Shown in pieces: positions 1 through 6,221 of a stretch of DNA of 8,047 nt. Position 1 is the first letter of the stretch. The number at the start of each line of letters is the position of its first letter. Both the position numbers and the translations under genes were made by a program. The notes under the pieces are model-generated. The model had not been told where the DNA came from, did no database searches, and worked only from the letters and a program-made list of their open reading frames with translations. Source of the DNA: Clostridiales bacterium UBA1389 (GTDB lineage Bacteria; Bacillota; Clostridia; Oscillospirales; CAG-382); the NCBI GenBank assembly GCA_002305335.1, contig DBQR01000006.1, forward strand, positions 4,038-12,084. The letters run 5' to 3'.

Positions 1-647
1 GCAAGACCGCCTGCACCGTCTTTACCGCCGGCTGCAATATGCGCTGTCCCTTCTGCCATAACCCCTCCCTTGTGACCAGGATAGACAATAGCCATATAAT
101 AAGCGATGAGGAATTTTTCTCCTTCCTTTCAAAGCGCAAAGGGGTCCTTGACGGGGTGTGTGTTACCGGCGGGGAACCTTTATTACAGCCCGACCTCAAG
201 GACTTTATCGCTAAAATAAAGGAAAAAGGATTTTTGGTAAAGCTGGACACCAACGGCGCCCTTCCCGAAAAACTGAAGGATATAATTTCCTCAGACCTGG
301 TGGACTATATCGCCATGGATATTAAGAACACCCCCGAAAAATACGCCGTAACCTGCGGGATGGAGGAAATAAGCCCGGACGATATTTACAAAAGCATAAA
401 TCTGATTATAAATTCCGGTAAAGAATACGAATTCCGCACTACCGCTGTCAGGGAATTCCATACCCCGGAGGATTTCAAAGCCATTGCAGGGATGATAAAG
501 GGGGCTAAGGCATACTATATACAGAATTTTGTGGATTCCGGCGACACAATCGTCAAAGGTTTCAGCCCTCTTAACGAAAACGATTTGCAGGAAGCAAGGG
601 CGGAAGCCTTGAAAATACTTGATAAAGTCGAAATAAGGGGAATTTAG
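1..647 (+). CDS. nrdG: Anaerobic ribonucleoside-triphosphate reductase activating protein (radical SAM), 5' partial
   Basis: The protein uses S-adenosylmethionine and a [4Fe-4S] cluster to place the glycyl radical on NrdD in the cytoplasm. The reading frame is open to the left edge (first full codon at base 3), so the gene begins outside the window, probably only 15-25 codons away. The ATG at 39 cannot be the start because it lies inside the cluster motif: the CX3CX2C cysteines are encoded at 33-35, 45-47 and 54-56 (CNMRCPFC). A GGEP motif (VTGGEPLL) follows at about 166-180 and fits the SAM-binding glycine-rich strand. The preceding ACTVFTAG resembles the NrdG2 type of activase rather than the shorter E. 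coli NrdG; this is from memory of the family. It lies upstream of nrdD, the reverse of the common nrdD-nrdG order, and nrdD has its own promoter. Radical SAM activases of other glycyl-radical enzymes look similar, but the neighbour makes the NrdD partner likely. Confidence 0.88.
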   Translation, partial: KTACTVFTAGCNMRCPFCHNPSLVTRIDNSHIISDEEFFSFLSKRKGVLDGVCVTGGEPLLQPDLKDFIAKIKEKGFLVKLDTNGALPEKLKDIISSDLVDYIAMDIKNTPEKYAVTCGMEEISPDDIYKSINLIINSGKEYEFRTTAVREFHTPEDFKAIAGMIKGAKAYYIQNFVDSGDTIVKGFSPLNENDLQEARAEALKILDKVEIRGI

Positions 648-649
648 CC

Positions 650-665
650 ATTCAACATTTAGTGT
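650..665 (+). promoter_or_regulatory. Putative NrdR box 1 (distal operator)
   Basis: The 16-mer matches the published NrdR box (acaCwAtATaTwGtgt) at 12 of 16 positions, with a perfect right half TAGTGT. It begins three bases after the nrdG stop codon. NrdR is the dATP/ATP-sensing repressor of ribonucleotide reductase genes and normally binds two boxes in helical phase. The second box starts 41 bp further on, close to four helical turns. The nrdR gene is not in this window. Confidence 0.6.
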
Positions 666-690
666 AAAGAAGCAAAAAAATTAATAAAAA

Positions 691-706
691 ACACAATATA
701 TTGAAA
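691..706 (+). promoter_or_regulatory. Putative NrdR box 2 (proximal operator)
   Basis: ACACAATATATTGAAA matches the NrdR box at 13 of 16 positions, including every base of the ten-base core CwAtATaTwG; only the last three bases differ. It ends eight bases before the TTGACA -35 element of the nrdD promoter, so bound repressor would sit against RNA polymerase. Together with the box at 650-665 it forms a two-site operator. The assignment is by consensus matching done by eye. Confidence 0.7.
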
Positions 707-714
707 AACACCTA

Positions 715-746
715 TTGACAAGGTATTTTTTATATGTTATTATAAT
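715..746 (+). promoter_or_regulatory. Sigma-A-type promoter of nrdD
   Basis: A perfect -35 element TTGACA lies at 715-720. With a 17-base spacer the -10 is TATTAT (738-743), five of six to consensus. A perfect TATAAT overlaps it at 741-746, but with a 20-base spacer. Transcription would start near 750-755, giving a leader of about 30 bases before the nrdD ATG. The TTG of the -35 box opens the same reading frame as nrdD but is not a start codon, since it would not be transcribed from this promoter. Confidence 0.75.
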
Positions 747-770
747 CCCACTGAAAAGAATACGACAAAA

Positions 771-775
771 AGGGG
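771..775 (+). promoter_or_regulatory. Ribosome binding site of nrdD
   Basis: AGGGG lies eight bases before the ATG at 784. It supports that codon as the start over the longer open frame that runs back to 715. The protein also begins there with the typical ATP-cone opening (VVKRDGQ). Confidence 0.85.
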
Positions 776-783
776 AAAGACAG

Positions 784-3177
784 ATGTTTCAGGTAGTAAA
801 ACGGGACGGCCAGGTTGCCGATTTCAACATTTCCAAAATATCAAACGCCATCAAAGCGGCATTCAACGCCAAGGAAAAGCAGTATAACGAGGATATTATA
901 GATTTCCTTGCCCTAAAGGTGACCGCCGACTTTGAACCTAAAATAAAAGACGGCAGAATCACTGTGGAGGATATTCAGGACTCGGTGGAAGCGGTGCTTA
1001 TAAAAGCCGACTATGCCGACGTGGCGAAGGCCTACATCCTTTACAGAAAACAGCGGGAAAAAGTGCGTAACCTTAAATCCACCCTCCTTGACTACAAGGA
1101 CCTGGTGAACAGCTATGTCAAATCGGTTGACTGGCGGGTTAAGGAAAATTCCACCGTCACCTACTCGGTGGGGGGGCTTATTCTGTCGAATTCCGGCGCT
1201 ATAACCGCCAACTACTGGCTTTCGGAAATCTATGACAGCGAAATCGCCGACGCCCACAGGAATGCCGATTTACACCTGCATGACCTTTCGATGCTTACCG
1301 CCTACTGCGCCGGCTGGTCGCTGAAGCAGCTTATAAAGGAAGGTTTGGGGGGCGTACCCGGCAAAATCACCTCCAAGCCCGCAACCCATCTCCCCACTCT
1401 GTGCAACCAGATGGTAAACTTCCTGGGGATTATGCAGAACGAATGGGCGGGGGCTCAGGCCTTCTCCTCCTTCGACACCTACCTTGCCCCCTTCGTAAAG
1501 GTGGATAACCTGTCCTATGACCAGGTTAAAAAGGCCATCGAATCCTTTATATTCGGGGTAAACACCCCCTCCCGCTGGGGAACCCAGGCGCCCTTTTCCA
1601 ACATAACCCTTGACTGGACGGTCCCCCCCGATCTTGCCGACGAAAAGTGCATAGTGGGCGGGAAGGAAACGGACTTCTGCTATAAAGACTGCAAAAAAGA
1701 AATGGATATGATAAACAAGGCCTTTATCGAAATAATGATAGAAGGCGACGCCAACGGCAGAGGATTCCAGTACCCCATACCCACCTATTCCATAACCGGC
1801 GATTTCGACTGGTCGGAAACCGAAAACAACAGACTTCTGTTTGAAATGACAAGCAAATACGGCACCCCCTATTTTTCCAATTATATCAATTCGGACATGA
1901 AACCCTCCGACATCAGAAGTATGTGCTGCCGGCTCCGCCTTGACCTTAGGGAACTTCGTAAGAAAACCGGGGGCTACTTCGGCTCCGGGGAATCCACCGG
2001 CTCCATTGGCGTGGTTACCATAAATATGCCGAGGATCGCCTACCTTTCCGAAAGCCCCGAGGAATTCTACAAGCGTCTTGACCGGGTAATGGATATTGCC
2101 GCCCGTTCCCTCAGCATTAAGCGTAAAGTGATATCCAACCTTCTGGACGCCGGTCTTTACCCCTACACAAAACGTTACCTCGGCACATTGACAAACCACT
2201 TTTCCACCATCGGTCTTGTGGGAATGAACGAAGCGGGCTTAAACGCCAAATGGCTAAAGAAGGATATGACCCACGGGGAAACCCAGGAATGGACAAAGCG
2301 GGTGTTACAGCATATGCGTGACCGGCTGGTGGTTTATCAGGAGAAATACGGGGATTTGTACAATCTGGAAGCCACCCCCGCCGAATCCACCGCCTACCGT
2401 CTTGCAAAGCACGACGTGGCGCAGTATCCCGACATTATAACCGCCAGCGACAAGGGAAAAGCCCCCTACTACACCAACTCCTCCCATCTGCCGGTGGGTT
2501 TTACCGAGGACGTGTTTGCCGCCCTTGACATTCAGGACGAACTCCAGACACTTTATACCTCCGGCACTGTATTCCATGTCTTCCTTGGGGAAAAGCTCCC
2601 CGACTGGAAGGCGGCGGCAAACCTTGTAAGGAAGATTGCCGAAAACTACAAGCTGCCCTATTACACCCTTTCGCCCACCTATTCGGTGTGCAGAAACCAC
2701 GGCTATATAAAGGGCGAGGTCTATACCTGCCCCGACTGCGGCGAAAAAACCGAGGTTTATTCCCGCATAACCGGCTACTACCGTCCCGTTCAGAACTGGA
2801 ACGACGGCAAATCCCAGGAATTCAAGGACAGGGCGGAATATGTGATAGAAAAATCCTGTCTTAAGGAAAGGAATGCAAAGGCAAAATCCGGGGAAACTAA
2901 CCAACAAAATCTATTCGAAGGTGAAGAAGATATGAAATCCGACACCGTTATAAAGTTGGTTACCACTCCCACCTGCCCCAAGTGCAAAACCATTAAGCTG
3001 TTTTTGGACAAAGAGGGGATTGAGTACGAGACTATCGACGGCAACTCAAATCCCGAACTGGTAAGGGAACTGGGCATAACCCAGGTACCCACCCTCCTTG
3101 TTTCGAAAGGGGACAAAACCTATAAGTACGACGATGTGGCCGCAATCCGCGGTTTTATCGGGGAATACAAGGGTTAA
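784..3177 (+). CDS. nrdD: Anaerobic ribonucleoside-triphosphate reductase with fused C-terminal glutaredoxin-like domain
   Basis: This 797-residue cytoplasmic enzyme reduces ribonucleotides to deoxyribonucleotides without oxygen. Residues 1 to about 95 form an ATP cone (FQVVKRDGQ...), the dATP/ATP activity switch. The ten-stranded barrel follows. By alignment from memory with E. coli NrdD, Cys175 (TAYCAGW) and Cys382 (SMCCRLRL) correspond to E. coli Cys175 and Cys384, the latter carrying the thiyl radical; Cys381 is an extra adjacent cysteine. Near the end are a probable Zn site, Cys636/His639 and Cys649/Cys652, and the glycyl-radical loop RITGYYRPV with Gly664. The NrdD part ends around residue 692. 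A polar linker of about 25 residues leads to a redoxin domain (about 717-797) with CPKC at 731-734 and a cis-proline motif QVPTLL. Such redoxins normally reduce the NrdD type that uses thioredoxin or glutaredoxin instead of formate, as shown for the Neisseria bacilliformis enzyme. Redoxin dependence here is inferred from the fusion and the reductase gene next door. Confidence 0.95.
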   Translation: MFQVVKRDGQVADFNISKISNAIKAAFNAKEKQYNEDIIDFLALKVTADFEPKIKDGRITVEDIQDSVEAVLIKADYADVAKAYILYRKQREKVRNLKSTLLDYKDLVNSYVKSVDWRVKENSTVTYSVGGLILSNSGAITANYWLSEIYDSEIADAHRNADLHLHDLSMLTAYCAGWSLKQLIKEGLGGVPGKITSKPATHLPTLCNQMVNFLGIMQNEWAGAQAFSSFDTYLAPFVKVDNLSYDQVKKAIESFIFGVNTPSRWGTQAPFSNITLDWTVPPDLADEKCIVGGKETDFCYKDCKKEMDMINKAFIEIMIEGDANGRGFQYPIPTYSITGDFDWSETENNRLLFEMTSKYGTPYFSNYINSDMKPSDIRSMCCRLRLDLRELRKKTGGYFGSGESTGSIGVVTINMPRIAYLSESPEEFYKRLDRVMDIAARSLSIKRKVISNLLDAGLYPYTKRYLGTLTNHFSTIGLVGMNEAGLNAKWLKKDMTHGETQEWTKRVLQHMRDRLVVYQEKYGDLYNLEATPAESTAYRLAKHDVAQYPDIITASDKGKAPYYTNSSHLPVGFTEDVFAALDIQDELQTLYTSGTVFHVFLGEKLPDWKAAANLVRKIAENYKLPYYTLSPTYSVCRNHGYIKGEVYTCPDCGEKTEVYSRITGYYRPVQNWNDGKSQEFKDRAEYVIEKSCLKERNAKAKSGETNQQNLFEGEEDMKSDTVIKLVTTPTCPKCKTIKLFLDKEGIEYETIDGNSNPELVRELGITQVPTLLVSKGDKTYKYDDVAAIRGFIGEYKG
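2918..2934 (+). promoter_or_regulatory. Possible internal ribosome site and start for a free redoxin
   Basis: Inside nrdD, AAGGTG (2918-2923, five of six to AAGGAG) lies eight bases before an in-frame ATG at 2932. That ATG is exactly where the glutaredoxin-like domain begins. Translation from here would give a separate 81-residue redoxin (2932-3177) in addition to the fused form. The site may instead be a relic of a formerly separate gene. Whether it is used cannot be told from the sequence. Confidence 0.4.
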
Positions 3178-3180
3178 TAT

Positions 3181-4092
3181 ATGTTTGACATTATTATAAT
3201 AGGCGGAGGGCCGGCGGGATTAACCGCTGCCCTCTACGCCTTAAGGGCAAATAAAAAAGTACTGATTATCGAAAAATCCGCCTTCGGCGGGCAGATGACC
3301 CTGTCGCCGAAAATCGAAAACTACCCCGCTTTTGAATCTATCGGCGGCCTTGAGCTTGCCGACAAGATGCTGGAACAAGTGCTAGCCAAAGGGGCGGAAA
3401 TCGAGCTTGCCGAGGCGACGGAAATTAAAAACGATAAGATAAAGACCGTGGTCACCCCCTTCGGGGAATATCAGGCAAAGGCGGTTATCGTCTCCACCGG
3501 GGTGGTTCACCGCCATTTGGGAATCGAAAGGGAAGAGGAATTTGTCGGCCGGGGGATTTACTACTGCGCCGTCTGCGACGGAGGGTATTTTACCGGCAAA
3601 GAGGTTATCCTTGTGGGCGGGGGAAATTCCGCATTGCAGGAAGCGGTTCTGCTTTCCGACATCTGTAAGAAGGTAACCATAATCCAGAATCTTCCCGACT
3701 TTACCGGCGAAGCCTATATGGCGTCGATGGTAAGGATTAAACCCAATGTAAACTGTATATTTTCAACGGTGGTTACACATATAATCGGTAAAGGGGAATT
3801 TTCGGGGGTGGGTATCAGAAACACCCTGACCGGAAAAGAAGGCGAGCTTTTTGCCGACGGGATGTTTGTGGCAATCGGCCTTGTGCCCGAAAATAAAGCC
3901 TTTGAAAACGTTGTCCCCCTTGACAAATGGGGCTATTTTGACATAGGGGAAAACTGCATATCCCCCACACCGGGTATCTTTGTGGCGGGCGACTGCCGGA
4001 CAAAGAAAATAAGGCAGATAACCACCGCCACCGCCGACGGAGCCTCCGCTGCCCTTGCCGCCTGCGACTATATCGACCGGACGGCTTTTTAA
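3181..4092 (+). CDS. trxB: Thioredoxin-reductase-like FAD disulfide reductase with non-canonical NAD(P) site
   Basis: This 303-residue flavoprotein has the low-molecular-weight thioredoxin reductase layout. The FAD dinucleotide motif GGGPAG is at 8-13, the redox-active pair at Cys129/Cys132 (YYCAVCDG), a second nucleotide-type motif GGGNSA at 146-151, and the C-terminal FAD motif GIFVAGDCR. In NADPH-dependent TrxB the second domain carries HRRxxxRA, which holds the 2'-phosphate. Here the aligned residues 169-177 read QNLPDFTGE, with none of those basic residues. It may therefore use NADH, ferredoxin (as in clostridial flavin-type ferredoxin-thioredoxin reductases) or another donor. An AAGGG ribosome site (3169-3173) lies in the end of nrdD, and only three bases separate the nrdD stop from this ATG, so the two are cotranscribed and probably translationally coupled. 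The likely substrate is the redoxin fused to NrdD. The symbol trxB denotes the family; the electron donor is uncertain. Confidence 0.88.
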   Translation: MFDIIIIGGGPAGLTAALYALRANKKVLIIEKSAFGGQMTLSPKIENYPAFESIGGLELADKMLEQVLAKGAEIELAEATEIKNDKIKTVVTPFGEYQAKAVIVSTGVVHRHLGIEREEEFVGRGIYYCAVCDGGYFTGKEVILVGGGNSALQEAVLLSDICKKVTIIQNLPDFTGEAYMASMVRIKPNVNCIFSTVVTHIIGKGEFSGVGIRNTLTGKEGELFADGMFVAIGLVPENKAFENVVPLDKWGYFDIGENCISPTPGIFVAGDCRTKKIRQITTATADGASAALAACDYIDRTAF

Positions 4093-4137
4093 ACAGAGCA
4101 CGTCGTTCAGAAATGTAATTATATATATTTATTAATG

Positions 4138-4142
4138 AAGGA
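4138..4142 (+). promoter_or_regulatory. Ribosome binding site of the lipoprotein gene
   Basis: AAGGA lies nine bases before the ATG at 4152 and fixes that start. The 59-base gap (4093-4151) is AT-rich, with an alternating TA run around 4119-4130. I see neither a hairpin terminator nor a convincing -35/-10 pair in it, so the glycosidase genes may be read from the upstream transcript. Confidence 0.7.
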
Positions 4143-4151
4143 TGGTGTTTT

Positions 4152-6221
4152 ATGGGTAAATTACTTAAGCTAATTCTGCCGGCAATGCTTTGTGTTGCCC
4201 TGTCCCTTGCCCTTATCGCCTGCGGCGGCGGAAAAAAGGACGAGGAGAGCTCCCAGGCCGCATCTTCAGCCGATAACCAGTCAAAAGCCGAATCAAGCGA
4301 CACCACATCCGAGCCCTCCCAGCCGGACGAAACGGTACACCTTGCGGTGGCCGACATGCCGGAAGGGATTGAACCATCCGCCGCCTACACCGTCACCGTA
4401 AAATACGGGGAAGACGGGGAGGAAACCGCGGTACCCTGCTATCAGGCTAAGGTGGGTAAGGAATCGGTTTCCTATGAGGGCGAAGGGGAAATAACCACCG
4501 ATATTATGGCTTTCTGCTACTTTGAAAGCGATTTTCTGGAAAAGGTTATTATTACCGTCACCCCTTCGGGGGAATTCGAAAACTGCGTTATCCGTCCCCT
4601 TGCCAGAAATATAAGCTTTGAGGAAAAAGACGGCAGTGTCACCTTTGAGCTTAACAAGGCGGCAAAGCTGTCGGTGGAATTCGACGACAAAATATATACC
4701 AACCTTTTCATCTATGCCGACGATTTACAGACCGAAGAAATCAAGGAAGGGGATACCGACGTAATCTATTACGGTCCCGGCGTCCATAATGCGGGGCAGA
4801 TTACCCTTACATCCGGCCAGACGCTGTACCTTGCTCCCGGCGCCTTTGTTTACGGCAATGTGGTGGCCGAAAATGCCGAAGACATCGCCATAAAAGGGCG
4901 GGGAATTCTCTGCGGCAGCCAGCTTACCCACCGCATGGACGGAACAAGGACAATGCTCTGTACCATCAACAACTGCAGTAACGTGGTTATCAACGGGGTT
5001 ATTTTCCTTGATTCCCCCACATGGACGCTCCGTCTTTACTGCAGCGACAACGTTGAGGTAAACAATCTTAAAGAAATCTGCTGGTACTTCAACTCCGACG
5101 GCATTGACATATGTTCGGGGAACAACATCCAGATAAAAAACTGCTTTTTGCGCAACTACGACGACAATATTTCGATAAAGGCTTATGAATCCAAGGACAG
5201 CACCAACATCAAGGTAACCGACTGTGTCTTCTGGGCGGACTGCGCCCACAATATGCTGGTGGGGCCCGAGGCAAAGGAAGCCGATTACGAAAATAAATAT
5301 AGCGAAATTACCTTCAGAAACATAACCGTCCTTGAACAGAACGAAAAAAGCGACTTCTACAAGGGAGTTATGGCAATCACCTGCGCCGACAACGCGGTTT
5401 TCGACAAAATCACCTGGGACAGCATCAAAATCGAAAGAATGTCCAACGGGGCGGTTATAAACTTCCGCTTTTCCGACGATTACGGCACCTATATGGGTAA
5501 ATCCATAAGCGGAGTTTCGATTATCAACGTCAACTGCGCCGCCACTCCCGCCAGGGGGGACAGCATTCTGGGGCTTGCGGAAAATCCCATACACGACATA
5601 TCAATAACCAACTATGTGGTTAACGGCAAAAAAATATCCCTGAATGACCACAACTTTACCGGGGATTTCGGATATATCGATGCTTTGAACATCGACGGGG
5701 ACGAAAGAAGGGTAACAAACACCTTTGAAGAGCTGGGCAACCCTCCCTATGTGAAGATAGAGGCCGCCGCTCAGGGAACCGGTACCTTACAGTTTACCTT
5801 AAACCCGGAAATTTTCGAAGACGGCAAAACCTACACCATAACAACCGTTGCGAAATTCCAAGACATTGATGCCTCGGTGGGGGCACTTCCCTCCGCCGGT
5901 TTAGGCTTTGTAAACTACTACGTTTATAAACCCGACGGAAGCCTGGACTTCTTCAAGGATTTTGCTCAATGTACGGCAGGAAGCGTCGACTGGAGGAGAT
6001 ATACCGATTCCTTTGAAATACCCGCAAACCACGGGGTGGTGACCATCTCGATAGGACTGTGGGAAGCCACCGGTTTTGTCTACTGTTCCGAAATCGAACT
6101 CAAGGATTCCTCCGGCAACATTGTTCTGTATGAAGACTTCTACTTCGGCATCGACGGCGGCGAATGGAAGGTAACTTCGGAAGCCAAGTCCATAGAGGTA
6201 ATCACGGAGGAAGAACAATGA
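4152..6221 (+). CDS. Beta-helix glycoside hydrolase lipoprotein (clan GH-N, GH28/GH49-like)
   Basis: This 689-residue protein is predicted to be anchored on the outer face of the membrane. Residues 1-24 form a signal peptide with lipobox LIAC (Cys24 lipidated), followed by a Ser/Glu-rich spacer to about 60. Residues about 61-200 look like a beta-sandwich, then a right-handed beta-helix follows from about 203 (YYGPGVHNAG, LYLAPGAFVYG) to about 510. In the helix, NSDGID (Asp316, Asp319) and Asp337/Asp338 (NYDDN) have the same 21-residue spacing as the catalytic acids of fungal polygalacturonases (Asp180 and Asp201/202), and His366 (CAHNMLVG) aligns with their GHG histidine. The Arg-x-Lys that binds galacturonate is absent: the aligned stretch reads GVMAIT. 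With the N-terminal sandwich, this hints at a GH49-like or novel specificity rather than pectin. Residues about 533-675 form a second beta-sandwich resembling a carbohydrate-binding module. The gene overlaps the next by four bases (ATGA). The family is likely; the substrate is unknown. Confidence 0.82.
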   Translation: MGKLLKLILPAMLCVALSLALIACGGGKKDEESSQAASSADNQSKAESSDTTSEPSQPDETVHLAVADMPEGIEPSAAYTVTVKYGEDGEETAVPCYQAKVGKESVSYEGEGEITTDIMAFCYFESDFLEKVIITVTPSGEFENCVIRPLARNISFEEKDGSVTFELNKAAKLSVEFDDKIYTNLFIYADDLQTEEIKEGDTDVIYYGPGVHNAGQITLTSGQTLYLAPGAFVYGNVVAENAEDIAIKGRGILCGSQLTHRMDGTRTMLCTINNCSNVVINGVIFLDSPTWTLRLYCSDNVEVNNLKEICWYFNSDGIDICSGNNIQIKNCFLRNYDDNISIKAYESKDSTNIKVTDCVFWADCAHNMLVGPEAKEADYENKYSEITFRNITVLEQNEKSDFYKGVMAITCADNAVFDKITWDSIKIERMSNGAVINFRFSDDYGTYMGKSISGVSIINVNCAATPARGDSILGLAENPIHDISITNYVVNGKKISLNDHNFTGDFGYIDALNIDGDERRVTNTFEELGNPPYVKIEAAAQGTGTLQFTLNPEIFEDGKTYTITTVAKFQDIDASVGALPSAGLGFVNYYVYKPDGSLDFFKDFAQCTAGSVDWRRYTDSFEIPANHGVVTISIGLWEATGFVYCSEIELKDSSGNIVLYEDFYFGIDGGEWKVTSEAKSIEVITEEEQ
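6206..6210 (+). promoter_or_regulatory. Ribosome binding site of the GH2 gene
   Basis: GGAGG, inside the end of the lipoprotein gene, lies seven bases before the ATG at 6218. It decides that start over the longer open frame reaching back to 6164, as does the protein's opening RPEYPNP, typical of GH2 sugar-binding domains. Confidence 0.85.

Noticed and set aside
39..41. ATG as the start of nrdG
   Set aside because: It lies between the first and second cysteines of the radical SAM motif, and the frame is open to the left edge.
722..738. A third NrdR box at the canonical 31-32 bp spacing from the box at 691
   Set aside because: Best alignments reach only 7-8 of 16 positions without the core. 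The upstream site at 650-665 is much better.
715..783. Longer reading frame giving NrdD 23 extra N-terminal residues from a TTG start
   Set aside because: The TTG is part of the TTGACA -35 element and has no ribosome site. The ATG at 784 has AGGGG eight bases upstream and begins the ATP cone.
1270..2199. 309-codon minus-strand open frame within nrdD
   Set aside because: It is a shadow of the GC-rich third codon positions of nrdD; its protein shows no family features and no ribosome site. The same applies to the other minus-strand frames, such as 4725-5594.
6164..6217. Longer GH2 start inside the lipoprotein gene
   Set aside because: The ATG at 6218 has GGAGG at seven bases and gives the family's normal N-terminus.
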